Positions 43,866 through 52,785 of a DNA stretch of 64,000 bases are shown piece by piece. The stretch's first letter is position 1; each line of letters begins with the position of its first letter. This DNA comes from Spirochaetota bacterium. Its GTDB lineage: Bacteria; Spirochaetota; Spirochaetia; Sphaerochaetales; Sphaerochaetaceae. The notes beneath the pieces are model-generated. The model was not told the origin of the DNA and ran no database searches. It saw nothing but the letters and a program-made list of their open reading frames with translations. Position numbers and translations under genes: made by a program. The DNA is taken from NCBI GenBank assembly GCA_023401595.1, contig JAEXDQ010000039.1, forward strand, positions 24,092 to 88,091. The letters are read 5' to 3'.

Positions 43866-44594
43866 TCAGGACGCGATGGGGGTGGGAGTCGGCGTGGGGG
43901 TATCGTCGGGATTGCTGTCCGGGGACTCCCCGATGCCGAGCATCCGGGCGATGAACCTCAACTGGGCGACGGCTTCAAGGACCGCTTTGGGAAGCAGCTG
44001 GATTTCATCGTTCCCCCCGCCGATGGCGCGCACCCGAAACCCATAGTCGCGCATCAAGGGGATATCCCCGAGCGCGGGGTCGGCGTCGCTGAGATCGAGA
44101 TACAGGGGCATCGTGTTTTCAGCGTCCAGCTTGCATCGCCGGAAAACAGGCGACCCCGCCTTGGAGTCGCTGGCGCTGGCGGCGAACAGGCGGCAGATCA
44201 AAGGCCGTGCGGGATAGACCGTGCAATGGTACGGATTGTCGGGGTCGTACAACGGACAGCCCGTCAACGACGCGGCATCGGCACCATTGCCACCCATACC
44301 CGGATTTCCGGCGAAACAGACGCCCTCGAGGTGTGACTCAAGAACCTTCAAGGCCTCCATGTCCTGCTTGACGAACAATAGATACGCGGCGACCATGCGG
44401 GCTTCCGCCAGCGTGATATCGGGGACGAACCGCTCGCAGCAGGAACCGCAACCTTCGGGACAGGAGATATGGTAGTTCTTGCGAAAGTTCTCCGTTGCAG
44501 TTTCAAGCTCGTCATAGATATCCCGTAGCTGCGTCAATGTCTCGACGACGAACGTCCCGGGTATCAGATCATAGAGTTCTTCCAGATTTTTCAT
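43866..44594 (-). CDS. YkgJ-family cysteine-cluster protein
   Basis: A 242-residue protein of the YkgJ zinc/iron-chelating cluster group. It contains CPEGCGSCCERF (residues ~45-56), and more cysteines at CFAGNPGM, CPLYDPDNPYHC and CRLFAA, giving the family's spaced-Cys metal site. The function of this family is not established; a metal-binding or redox role is assumed. The final 15 residues are an odd PTPTPTPIAS tail that I have not seen in the family. It stands alone, divergent from the large operon that begins at 44819. Confidence 0.85.
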   Translation of the reverse strand: MKNLEELYDLIPGTFVVETLTQLRDIYDELETATENFRKNYHISCPEGCGSCCERFVPDITLAEARMVAAYLLFVKQDMEALKVLESHLEGVCFAGNPGMGGNGADAASLTGCPLYDPDNPYHCTVYPARPLICRLFAASASDSKAGSPVFRRCKLDAENTMPLYLDLSDADPALGDIPLMRDYGFRVRAIGGGNDEIQLLPKAVLEAVAQLRFIARMLGIGESPDSNPDDTPTPTPTPIAS

Positions 44595-44736
44595 ATATTC
44601 TCCACCGAAAACCGGCGTGATGATACCATTATCGCCGTTTTTTGTGCAATCTGCAGGCCCCCGTACAAATAAAAAAAAAGTACCTGTTTTTCAGAAAAAC
44701 ACTTACTGAAAAATGATGTAAAACTGCAACTTGTTT

Positions 44737-44765
44737 TTGACAGTGCCATGTCTTTGTTATAGAAT
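44737..44765 (+). promoter_or_regulatory. Promoter of the 44.8-55 kb envelope operon
   Basis: TTGACA (44737-44742), 17-bp spacer, TAGAAT (44760-44765). A consensus -35 and near-consensus -10, in an A/T-rich stretch 54 bases before the first gene. It is the only clear promoter I see for the ten genes that follow. Confidence 0.7.
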
Positions 44766-44818
44766 GCCCTCATGGTTGCCGTTGATTTTTCAAGGAACCA
44801 TGGAAAAAGGAGCCAAAA

Positions 44819-46003
44819 ATGAAAAAACTAACCGCTGTACTGCTTCTTGCCGCCCTTGTCCTTGGCATGGCGTTCGCTTCCGGCATGACGGAAAAAACAG
44901 GCATGCAGGAAATCATCATCCTGAACAATGCGTTCGAAGGCCTTGAAAAGACCGACCAGTGTTTCAATGCGAAGGAATACCACAAAGCCTACAACCTCGG
45001 CGAAATCATCGACGCGAACTTCTGGTTCACCCCAGCTGACGACGCATCGGCCGAAACGGTAGCTTTCACTGATTTCTATACGGACAGCACGTCGCTCAAG
45101 ATCTTCCGTCAGAAATTCGTCAGCTTCATGAAGGACAATCCCGCTTTCGACTACGACATCTTCGTCGGCCAGCAGCAGAAAGAATCCTACGACGTCAAAT
45201 ACAAAGGATACTGTGTGATCGACAAGGAAGGTCTTGTCTTCGTGCCGGCGGATGGTTGGAACGTCGCGGAGCTGCTCGACAATATCAAGATGGCGAAGGC
45301 CGACGCATATGAATTCGTTTCCGCCACAGGCGAGAGCGTCGTACTGAATGCAAGCGAACTCGACGGAGCAGAAATCGTCCTTCATGGCCTGGACTGCGCA
45401 GATCTCACAGGAGAGAAGACGCTCGACGCCCTTCAATACATCATCCCTCAAGGACTTACGAAGGACAGCGTACCAGCGGCGGAAGGAGTCAGCAGACTGA
45501 CGATCCTTCTTTGTGCAAACGGAGTCTTCAAGACCGAAGCGCCGTACCTGGAAAACCGTGCCGGCACATTCTACAAATCATGGGCCGTGAAGGAGCTTCT
45601 GGCAAAATACGACATCACACCATGTGAGGAAGTCGAAGTGATTTCGTGGAAAGACGGCTATTCGCAGAAAGAGGACTACGGCCTCTTCGCAAAGAAATAC
45701 ATAGCCTTCCAAGCGCCGACCGCGAAGGGAGATCAGAAGGATTTCTTTACTTTGGGCAAAGCGCAGAAGAGAAACGGCGGGGTGAACAATGCCGGCTATT
45801 ACATTTTCGAAGAGGAAGCCTTCGCATACGTCCCGGAAACGGGCCTTCTGCTTGGGGATGCTTTCAAAGCGGTCGGAATGGACGGAGCTTTCTACATGCT
45901 GACATACAGCGATGGTACAGAGCGTGTAATCAAGGCGGAGCGGGCGGAAATAATGGTCCTGCCCTCCGACACACAGGTTGTTAGCATCAGCGTTTTCATA
46001 TAG
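44819..46003 (+). CDS. Secreted protein of unknown function with an internal duplication
   Basis: A 394-residue exported protein. A signal peptide ends at AFASGMTEKTG, not a classic lipobox. I do not recognise the family. The part near residues 131-185 (GYCVIDKEGLVFVPADGWNV, then ELLDNIKMAKADAYEFVSAT) resembles residues 322-380 (GYYIFEEEAFAYVPETGLLL, then GDAFKAVGMDGAFYMLTYSD). This suggests an ancient tandem duplication. Each half ends in a 'V-x-L-x-D-x-x-x-x-G-x-D' like stretch that recalls the oxidoreductase molybdopterin-binding fold, a weak hint. RBS AAAGGAG. It is first in the operon and separated from ggt by a hairpin, so it can be made in excess. Confidence 0.75.
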   Translation: MKKLTAVLLLAALVLGMAFASGMTEKTGMQEIIILNNAFEGLEKTDQCFNAKEYHKAYNLGEIIDANFWFTPADDASAETVAFTDFYTDSTSLKIFRQKFVSFMKDNPAFDYDIFVGQQQKESYDVKYKGYCVIDKEGLVFVPADGWNVAELLDNIKMAKADAYEFVSATGESVVLNASELDGAEIVLHGLDCADLTGEKTLDALQYIIPQGLTKDSVPAAEGVSRLTILLCANGVFKTEAPYLENRAGTFYKSWAVKELLAKYDITPCEEVEVISWKDGYSQKEDYGLFAKKYIAFQAPTAKGDQKDFFTLGKAQKRNGGVNNAGYYIFEEEAFAYVPETGLLLGDAFKAVGMDGAFYMLTYSDGTERVIKAERAEIMVLPSDTQVVSISVFI

Positions 46004-46020
46004 AATAATCTTTTCTACAA

Positions 46021-46052
46021 ACAGACACTCCACATGGCGTTGGGGTGTCTGT
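46021..46052 (+). terminator. Hairpin between the first gene and ggt (attenuator-like)
   Basis: Stem ACAGACACTCC / GGGGTGTCTGT with one G-T pair and a 10-nt loop, 18 bases after the stop. Little T follows, so termination would be partial. It could also mark an mRNA processing or stabilising site. Confidence 0.5.
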
Positions 46053-46068
46053 ATTCATGGAGCCCATC

Positions 46069-47937
46069 ATGTCCAAAAAAATATCGCTTGGCAGCATCGT
46101 AGCCATTCTCCTGGTTTTTTCATCTCTGCTTCTTGCAGGATGCTCGAAATCTGAAGCGAAGACGACCCCTGCGCCGGTCGCCGCGGAAGCAGTCGTACAG
46201 GCTGTGGTCGAAACGGCTCCTGTCCAGGAAGAAAAGCCGGCCGTAGCGAAAACACCTTCAGCCGAAGCCGTGGAAGAAAGCTTCGTCTTCGAAGGCGACC
46301 TCTTTGGAACCGGTGCGGTCGGAAGAAACGGAGCCGCGGCATGCGCAAGCCCGCTCGCTTCTCAAATCGCCGTGGATATCCTGAAAAAGGGCGGAAACGC
46401 CGTCGACGCCGCGGTAGCCATGATTTATGCGGTAGGTTTGCTGGAACCGGCCGCCACAGGAATCGGCGGAGCCGGACAGATGGTGATCTATCTGGCGGAT
46501 ACGGACGAATATGTCAGTATCGAATACATGACGCAGGCCCCGGGAGCGGCTGTCACCGGCGTCCTGGACACTTCCACATCGGACAACCCGCCGTCAGTCC
46601 AGGGTCTGGCAATCCCCGGCGTAGTCCATGGGACGTTGAGCGCATTGGAAAAATACGGCACCATGACGCCGCGCGAGGTGCTTCAGCCTGTCATCGACTT
46701 GGCCAGGAACGGCTTCCCCGTCACGGCCCGATGGAACGCGAATATCGAAGGCCGCTACCAGAACCTGTCGGCCTATGAATACACCCTGAATCTTTATACC
46801 GACGACGGCTTCCTCTGGAACGAGGGAGACATCATTACGAACAACGACCTGGCCGATACGCTTGAACTCATCGCGGACCAGGGGATCGATGGATTCTACA
46901 ACAGCGATTTCACCCAGAGGATGGTCGATTACATCCAATCCCTCGGAGGAGTCCTGACCAAGGAAGACTTCGCCCAGTACAGCTCGGTCGAACGGGATAT
47001 TCTCTCAACGACCTATCGCGGATACACGGTCTACACCACGACAGGGCCATCCAACGGCGGAGCCCCCCTTCTTGAAATGCTGAATATCGCCGAGAACTTC
47101 GATTTGGCCGGATACGGTTTTGACAGTCCTGAAACTGTAGAAATCCTTGCGGACGCTTACGCCATGGCCTATCAGGACGGCGTCGCCTACATAGCCGATC
47201 CGGATTACTACGATATCCCCGTCGAGGAGATGATTTCAAAGGAATATGCCGCACAGAGGGCCAAGAGCATCACCCCTGGCTCTCGAATCAAGACGGCGAG
47301 GGCCGGCAAGCTCTCAATTTCCCTTTCCGACACCGGAAAGAAGATTCTGGAGGCGAACACTCCCGACCAGGGAGGAACCAGCCACATGGTCTGCGCCGAC
47401 AGCATGGGCAATGTCGTCTCTACCACGAATACCAACGGAATCAACTTCGGAAGCGCCGTTGCCGTTCCGGGAACCGGGTTCGTCTTCAATGCCCACCTCT
47501 CCAATCTGAACAACACGACAAGCGCGAGGGCAAACCAGCTGATGCCGTATATCAGAGTAAGATCGACCACCTGCCCCACCATTGTCGCGGATGAAAACGG
47601 CAAGCCGGTTCTTGCGGTCGGCTCCCCAGGAAACTGGGCTCTGGTCTCCGCGGCGTTCAACGCGATTGTGAATTTCATCGACTTCGACATGAACTCGGCG
47701 CAGGCCGCTCTCGCTCCCCGCTCATGGCGGGACGGGATTTCCAAAGAAATCTATATCGAGGGACGCTACAGCGACGATACGCTGGAAGGCTTGAGGAACA
47801 TGGGCTTCGAACTGATCGACAACGATCTCGATTATAGCTCGCACGTTGGATGCATCGCGGCGGTACAGATCGCTGAGGACGGGCTTTTCTACGCTATCGG
47901 AGACGACAGACGTCACTATGGCGCCGCAGCATATTAA
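46069..47937 (+). CDS. ggt: Gamma-glutamyltransferase (lipoprotein form)
   Basis: A 622-residue Ntn-hydrolase that cleaves gamma-glutamyl amides such as glutathione or transfers the glutamyl group. Start ATG 46069 with GGAG in front; two earlier in-frame starts exist. The N-terminus is a lipoprotein signal (LVFSSLLLAGCSKSEAK) followed by a Pro/Ala/Val linker. Body motifs: KKGGNAVDAAVAM, then GIGGAGQMVIY (~residue 142). The self-processing nucleophile is Thr437 in DQGGTSHMVCADSMGNVVS, and AVGSPGNWALVS lies near the end. Processing gives two subunits. It is placed at the cell envelope, upstream of two importers. Confidence 0.95.
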   Translation: MSKKISLGSIVAILLVFSSLLLAGCSKSEAKTTPAPVAAEAVVQAVVETAPVQEEKPAVAKTPSAEAVEESFVFEGDLFGTGAVGRNGAAACASPLASQIAVDILKKGGNAVDAAVAMIYAVGLLEPAATGIGGAGQMVIYLADTDEYVSIEYMTQAPGAAVTGVLDTSTSDNPPSVQGLAIPGVVHGTLSALEKYGTMTPREVLQPVIDLARNGFPVTARWNANIEGRYQNLSAYEYTLNLYTDDGFLWNEGDIITNNDLADTLELIADQGIDGFYNSDFTQRMVDYIQSLGGVLTKEDFAQYSSVERDILSTTYRGYTVYTTTGPSNGGAPLLEMLNIAENFDLAGYGFDSPETVEILADAYAMAYQDGVAYIADPDYYDIPVEEMISKEYAAQRAKSITPGSRIKTARAGKLSISLSDTGKKILEANTPDQGGTSHMVCADSMGNVVSTTNTNGINFGSAVAVPGTGFVFNAHLSNLNNTTSARANQLMPYIRVRSTTCPTIVADENGKPVLAVGSPGNWALVSAAFNAIVNFIDFDMNSAQAALAPRSWRDGISKEIYIEGRYSDDTLEGLRNMGFELIDNDLDYSSHVGCIAAVQIAEDGLFYAIGDDRRHYGAAAY

Positions 47938-47949
47938 AGGATTTGCCTC

Positions 47950-49224
47950 ATGCGAAACGAGATCATTGTTGCGGCTGTAATGATAGGTATCAGCCTTATC
48001 GGCTCTGTCATTACGCGAAACGACAAAAAATGGGCGACCGTCATGCTCTTGATTGCCGCCCTTGCCGGTTCCCTGGTTTCTGGAATGGGCATCAGGTTCA
48101 GAGAGATCGTCGAAGGGCCGTTCGCCTTCATCGATTCCGCCTTGTGCGTCTGCATGGCCTCGGTCTTCATTGGTCTTCTGCACAAAACGGGGACCTTTGA
48201 AAAGCTGCTCTCCCTGATATGCAGAATCAAATCGCGTTTTTTCAAATCCCTGGCCCTTGTCCTTTTTATCGCATTTCCAGCGATGCTCACCGGATTCTAT
48301 AGCGCGTCAATCATGACTACCGGGCCTCTGGCGAAGAAGGCGCTTCAAAACGGCGGAGCCAGCGACGGGAAAACGGCAGGCATTATCTGTACATCCGCAT
48401 TGATAGGCATGCTCATGCCGCCCAATTGCATTCCCGCGATGATAGCCGCGAACGGAGCGGGAAGCGTGCTGCCTACCCCCTACGTCGGGTTCTTCGTACC
48501 TCTTCTGATCCTTTCGCTTCCCGCTTTATTGGCTGAAGGCCTTATCATGATGAAACCGCTGTCCGGCGCTTCGTTCGATACTCCGAAAGAAAAAGAACCC
48601 GGTCTGATCGTGCTGGCGGTCCTTGCCTTGGCAGTCGTGGCCGACGGGCTCTTATCTTCATTCGTCTATCTAGGCGGACTGGCGTTCATATTCTTCCTCG
48701 GTTCCGTATCCCTCATCGCCCTCAACGCCAGAGCTTGGAAAGCAAGGAATACTCTGGATCACGTGTCGGACGCCCTGATGATGTCCGTAGGACCCGTCGC
48801 TTTCATGCTCGCCCTGGGAAGCTTCATTGAAATCAGCTCGATGAGCGGCGTCAGAGGCTTTTTCAGCCTGAAGATACTGCCTTTCAGCGTAGAAGGCGTC
48901 ATGCTTGCGCTGATGGCGGCCGCATTGGTCGTCGGCCTGTTCTTTGGGGAAAGCATACCGGCGGTGCTGACGGCTTACGCTGTGTTTCCGATCGGATGGC
49001 TGGCGAACCCTGTCATCGTTACAGGGATCGCTTCCGCGTTGGCATTAGTATCAATGTTCTCGTTCAGAGGAGGGATAGCCGACAAGTGCCGCGCCCGGCT
49101 TGGTTTCGAGCAGGTCGGATACAAACAAGTGCTGAGGGAATCCTGGATTCCCTGCGTCCTTGTGCTGGCGATCGGTGTCGCGATGGTTCTCTTCGGCGAC
49201 AGCATGACCTCCGTGATTCTATGA
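47950..49224 (+). CDS. DctM-like multi-helix transporter, module A
   Basis: A 424-residue membrane protein with about 12 helices, in pattern like the large subunit of TRAP transporters or other ion-transporter-superfamily carriers. The half-sites read IAFPAMLTGFYSAS and GMLMPPNCIPAMI, the latter close to the PP-motif of DctM. It is 12 bases downstream of ggt, and its stop lies 11 bases before the small protein. The second copy at 51339 has the same layout (GMAAPPVNIPAML). No DctQ subunit and no DctP-type binding protein are present. A peptide or N-acyl amino acid is a possible substrate from context. Confidence 0.8.
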   Translation: MRNEIIVAAVMIGISLIGSVITRNDKKWATVMLLIAALAGSLVSGMGIRFREIVEGPFAFIDSALCVCMASVFIGLLHKTGTFEKLLSLICRIKSRFFKSLALVLFIAFPAMLTGFYSASIMTTGPLAKKALQNGGASDGKTAGIICTSALIGMLMPPNCIPAMIAANGAGSVLPTPYVGFFVPLLILSLPALLAEGLIMMKPLSGASFDTPKEKEPGLIVLAVLALAVVADGLLSSFVYLGGLAFIFFLGSVSLIALNARAWKARNTLDHVSDALMMSVGPVAFMLALGSFIEISSMSGVRGFFSLKILPFSVEGVMLALMAAALVVGLFFGESIPAVLTAYAVFPIGWLANPVIVTGIASALALVSMFSFRGGIADKCRARLGFEQVGYKQVLRESWIPCVLVLAIGVAMVLFGDSMTSVIL

Positions 49225-49235
49225 GGATATGGCAT

Positions 49236-49379
49236 ATGCAGATTATCTACTATATAATGATTACGATCCTTGCAATCCTGCTCCTGTATGCTTTCACAAA
49301 GAAGCGTCCATTGAAGGATCTTGCCTGCATCGCGATTCTCATTGTCACATTTGCCCTGAGGGCTCTTCACATCAAATAG
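49236..49379 (+). CDS. Small two-helix membrane protein, module A
   Basis: A 47-residue protein below the usual gene-size cut-off. It starts at ATG 49236, with GAGGATATG in front, and ends at TAG 49377-49379. Helix 1 is IIYYIMITILAILLLYAF, then KKRPLKD, then helix 2 (LACIAILIVTFALRALHIK). The same layout with a basic loop and an L-R-x-L-x-x-K end occurs in the protein at 52626, after the other transporter. The tight spacing (11 and 9 bases) makes co-translation likely. I propose it is a subunit of the carrier, taking the place DctQ has elsewhere. Confidence 0.7.
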   Translation: MQIIYYIMITILAILLLYAFTKKRPLKDLACIAILIVTFALRALHIK

Positions 49380-49388
49380 GAGGCGGGA

Positions 49389-50537
49389 ATGAAAGGATAC
49401 TGGAAAAACATCGTCGTATTCCTCCTGGCCGTCCTGTTTGCGGTTTTCGCGTCGATGGATTTCATGGCGATGCAAAAGAGCGAGAGCATCGCCGTCAACG
49501 AGAACCTGAGTGAAATCAGAATGCTTTCCTCGTACTGCGAAGGGCTGAAAGGCACGGCTCTTGATACCGAGATATATGTGTTCGACAGTCGGAAGGAAGG
49601 CGGAACGATGCTCATTCTGGGAGGGACCCACCCCAATGAATCGGCGGGGTTGATTTCCGCGATAGCCCTCATTGAGAACATCAAGGTGACTGAAGGAAGG
49701 GTGTTCATTATCCCATGGACAAACAAGAGCGGCTTCACGCACACCTCGCCGCTCGACGGGATGCAGGACTTTTTCACGATCCAGCTCTCCGACGGTTCGC
49801 AGAGGACGTTCCGGGTCGGCAACCGTCTGACGAACCCCGTTGACCAATGGCCCGACAGGAACTTCTATGAAGGAACCTCAGGACGCAAGCTGGTTGGCAC
49901 GGAGACCGCCGAGATACGCAATGTGAACCGCCTCTATTACGGCGACAAAGACGGCGTACTCACAGAAAAAGTCTGTTATGGAATTTACAATCTGATCAAA
50001 ACCGAGGATGTAGACATCACAATGGACATGCACGAAGGTTCACCTGAATTCCTCTATCTTGATTGTACGATGGTCAATCAGAAGGAGGACAACGCGAAGG
50101 CCATGTCGATCGCAAGTTCGATGGCTCTTTCGATGCAGTTCGACGGACTGGACATGAGGGCTGAATACTCCGGCGTGAATTCATACGGGCTTTCACACAG
50201 AAGCCTGGGTGACAACACATCGTCAATGATGACGCTCATGGAGACGTACAACCCGTCCATGGGGCCTTTGCACGGCAAAATGACGGACAAGCTCATCATT
50301 GATGGGAATGAACCGAACTATTATCAGGCGCATCAGGACGGATATATCTATTTCAATGTCCCGGAGAATGGATATCCCCTGATAGAACGTGTCGCCAGAC
50401 ACATATCATGTATATCATATCTAGCTGAGTCATATTCCGATGCGTACCCGCAGAAGGCGATTGTCTTCGAGGGCCTTGGAAATTATGAAGAGATTACCGG
50501 CAAGGGGCTTCCCGCCCTTTTTGAACCTGTCAATTAA
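49389..50537 (+). CDS. Membrane-anchored M14/AstE-AspA-type zinc hydrolase, module A
   Basis: A 382-residue protein. Residues 1-25 form an N-terminal membrane anchor or signal (NIVVFLLAVLFAVFASM). The zinc site is seen in GGTHPNESAG (His81, Glu84) and DMHEGSPEF (His215), the H-x-x-E...H triad of carboxypeptidase-M14 and succinylglutamate desuccinylase/aspartoacylase enzymes. These enzymes split N-acyl amino acids or peptides; the substrate here is unknown. The catalytic domain is probably outside the cytoplasm. Closest relative within the window is the protein at 52786, with the same motifs. Confidence 0.85.
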   Translation: MKGYWKNIVVFLLAVLFAVFASMDFMAMQKSESIAVNENLSEIRMLSSYCEGLKGTALDTEIYVFDSRKEGGTMLILGGTHPNESAGLISAIALIENIKVTEGRVFIIPWTNKSGFTHTSPLDGMQDFFTIQLSDGSQRTFRVGNRLTNPVDQWPDRNFYEGTSGRKLVGTETAEIRNVNRLYYGDKDGVLTEKVCYGIYNLIKTEDVDITMDMHEGSPEFLYLDCTMVNQKEDNAKAMSIASSMALSMQFDGLDMRAEYSGVNSYGLSHRSLGDNTSSMMTLMETYNPSMGPLHGKMTDKLIIDGNEPNYYQAHQDGYIYFNVPENGYPLIERVARHISCISYLAESYSDAYPQKAIVFEGLGNYEEITGKGLPALFEPVN

Positions 50538-50558
50538 TTTTATATGGAGAAATATTAT

Positions 50559-51329
50559 ATGAAAAAGTTTATCGTAGTCACCATGGTAATCGCCTCGCTC
50601 TTCGTTCTCGCCTCCTGCAGCAAAGATGCCGCGACGGCCTCAAGCGGCTCCCAGGCCGTGACAAGTACTGGCGGCACAAGCGCCAGCGCTCCGACGGTTG
50701 CGCCGGCACCTTCAGCGACCCTCGCAGCCGCCTCTACGACCACCCCTTCGACTGGAACAGTAGATTCGGAATACAATCCGAATACAGAGGTATCGTTCGC
50801 GATGCAGACAAGCGAGGCGAACCGGATCGTGACGATCGGAACTATCGACAAAAGCCTCTACGAAGCGCCGATATTCGTAACCTCCTTCGGCCAAAGCACC
50901 GACGCGGCGATGCTGGACACAGTCATGAAGAGAGTCGGCGTCGAGTACAAATACAGTACGAACGCCACGGCTGACGATATCGACGGCTACAAAACCATCA
51001 TAATCGCCGTGGGCGCAAGTACAAAAGGACTTGGAGCCGCCGGGATATCGGAAGCGGACGAGACCGCCCGCGCCCAGAAGATCATGAAGAAAATAAAGGA
51101 TGATGGAATCCAAGTGATCTGCTGCCACATCGGCGGAAGCGGAAGAAGAGGAAGCCTGTCCGATGTGTTCGCCGACATGGTCATGGCGCAGTGCAGCTAC
51201 ATCGTCCTCAAGGAAGACGCCAACTTCGATGGAAAGTTCACGGACTATGCGAAGCAGCACGATCTTCCTATCAGCCTGATTTTCTCGACGAAGGACACGG
51301 TTTCCGTTTTCACCGATCTTCTGAAATAG
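50559..51329 (+). CDS. DUF6305-like lipoprotein between the two transporter modules
   Basis: A 256-residue lipoprotein. Start at 50559: GGAG lies upstream, and MKKFIVVTMVIASLFVLASC gives the lipobox. Residues 22-70 are a Ser/Thr/Ala/Pro-rich linker. The C-terminal ~165 residues read PIFVTSFGQSTDAAMLD, then IIIAVGASTKGLGAAG, and CCHIGGSGRRGSLSD. I recall these as the DUF6305 domain. No function is established for it. It looks like a small alpha/beta fold able to bind a ligand. Its position between the carriers suggests an extracytoplasmic binding partner. Confidence 0.75.
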   Translation: MKKFIVVTMVIASLFVLASCSKDAATASSGSQAVTSTGGTSASAPTVAPAPSATLAAASTTTPSTGTVDSEYNPNTEVSFAMQTSEANRIVTIGTIDKSLYEAPIFVTSFGQSTDAAMLDTVMKRVGVEYKYSTNATADDIDGYKTIIIAVGASTKGLGAAGISEADETARAQKIMKKIKDDGIQVICCHIGGSGRRGSLSDVFADMVMAQCSYIVLKEDANFDGKFTDYAKQHDLPISLIFSTKDTVSVFTDLLK

Positions 51330-51338
51330 GAGAGCATC

Positions 51339-52616
51339 TTGGACATCGAACTCATCTGCCTGCTCTCCATGCTGGGAGTTTTCCTGCTCGCGAATCTCCT
51401 TCTCAAGCTGCCTGTAAGCGTATCAATGATTCTAGGCGCTCTGGCCGGCTCGCTCGTCGGCGGGCAGGGAATTCCACTGAGGCATCTTTTCGAGGGCACG
51501 TTCACATATGTAGATACAATGCTGATCATCTCTACGGCTATGCTCTTCATGACCGTTATCCAGGAATCAGGGGCTTTGGAGGCGCTCAACGCAGCTATCG
51601 TCACCCATTTCTACAAATATCCGGCCATGATGCTTATCCTGCTGATACTGGTGATCATGTTCCCTGGAATGATTACAGGCTCCTCCACCGCCGCCGTTCT
51701 CAGCGCCGGCGCGTTGGTGGCGCCTGTTCTGCTTCTCATAGGCATCCCACGGGAAAAAGCGGGAGCGATCGTAGCGATCGGCGCGATAATGGGAATGGCC
51801 GCGCCGCCGGTCAATATTCCAGCGATGCTGATAGGCGGCGGAGTGGACATGCCCTACATCGGGTTCGACGGCCCCCTTCTCCTCCTGACCATACCCTGCG
51901 CGGTATTCTCCGTGCTTCTCCTCGGATTGAAGCATTGCAAGGACCTTGATATCGAGGAGTTGAAAAAAGGACTGAACATGGAGACGGGAAAGAAGTACGG
52001 CTTCAAGCTCTACATCCCCATAATCGTCCTGTTCGTCCTCCTTCTGACCGCCAAGCTGTTTCCTGCTTTCCCGCAAATCGGCACCTGCCTGATCTTCCTC
52101 ATTTCCACGGTGATTGGACTGTTCACAGGAAAGAGATTCAATTTCTGGGAGAAGTCCATCAAGGCGATGGAAACGACGATCCCCGTCCTGGGTAAGCTGG
52201 TCGGAGTCGGCATGTTCATCCAGATTCTGACATTGGTCGGCGCACGGGGATGGATAGTAGTCAGCTGCCTGAGCCTTGGGCTTGTGGCGCTGTATATCGC
52301 TTCCTGCACGATCATGCCGGCTTTTGGAGCGATCAGTTCCTATGGCGCGGCCTCGGTCATCGGCGTCCCGTTCCTGCTGGTGATGCTCCAGACAGGCAGA
52401 CACAATGATATAATCGTCGCGGCATGCCTCTCCTTCATGTGCTGTCTTGGAGATCTCATGCCCCCCACAGCGCTTGCGGGAAACTACGCGGCGCAGATTG
52501 TCGGGCTGAAATACAAGCCGGTCCTGAAGAACTGCGTCGTCCCGTTCGTCGTCTGTCTCGCCGTGGCACTTGTCGTACTGCTCAATTCCACGGCCTTTTC
52601 TTTTCTCACCGCATAA
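51339..52616 (+). CDS. DctM-like multi-helix transporter, module B
   Basis: A 425-residue paralogue of the carrier at 47950. It begins at TTG 51339 behind AGGAGAGC. About 12 helices; the half-sites are IMFPGMITGSSTAAV and GMAAPPVNIPAMLIGGG. The C-terminal half contains CTIMPAFGAISSYGAAS, CLGDLMPPTALAGNYAA and FVVCLAVALVVLL. The overall layout (half-site spacing, length, end) is the same as in copy A, but sequence identity is modest, so the modules have diverged and may carry different substrates. It lies 9 bases after the DUF6305-like gene. Confidence 0.8.
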   Translation: MDIELICLLSMLGVFLLANLLLKLPVSVSMILGALAGSLVGGQGIPLRHLFEGTFTYVDTMLIISTAMLFMTVIQESGALEALNAAIVTHFYKYPAMMLILLILVIMFPGMITGSSTAAVLSAGALVAPVLLLIGIPREKAGAIVAIGAIMGMAAPPVNIPAMLIGGGVDMPYIGFDGPLLLLTIPCAVFSVLLLGLKHCKDLDIEELKKGLNMETGKKYGFKLYIPIIVLFVLLLTAKLFPAFPQIGTCLIFLISTVIGLFTGKRFNFWEKSIKAMETTIPVLGKLVGVGMFIQILTLVGARGWIVVSCLSLGLVALYIASCTIMPAFGAISSYGAASVIGVPFLLVMLQTGRHNDIIVAACLSFMCCLGDLMPPTALAGNYAAQIVGLKYKPVLKNCVVPFVVCLAVALVVLLNSTAFSFLTA

Positions 52617-52625
52617 GGAGCCGCT

Positions 52626-52775
52626 ATGCTGATGTACATGTATCTGGCAATAGTTGCCTTCATCCTGATTTTGATTGTCGTCAACCTCTTTCGCAAGAAG
52701 GACAATGTTTTCTTTCAGGTTGACGCCGCGCTGGTGATGGTAACCCTCATGTTGCGGTTGCTTCTTGTAAAGTGA
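52626..52775 (+). CDS. Small two-helix membrane protein, module B
   Basis: A 49-residue protein with a strong AAGGAG site in front. Helix 1 is MYLAIVAFILILIVVNLF, the basic loop RKKDN, then helix 2 (VDAALVMVTLMLRLLLVK). It shares with the 49236 protein the size, topology, loop charge and the L-R-x-L-x-x-K end, and holds the same position, 9 bases behind the carrier and 10 before the zinc hydrolase. This repeated context is the main reason to regard both as real subunits. Confidence 0.75.
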   Translation: MLMYMYLAIVAFILILIVVNLFRKKDNVFFQVDAALVMVTLMLRLLLVK

Positions 52776-52785
52776 GGCGGATGAT

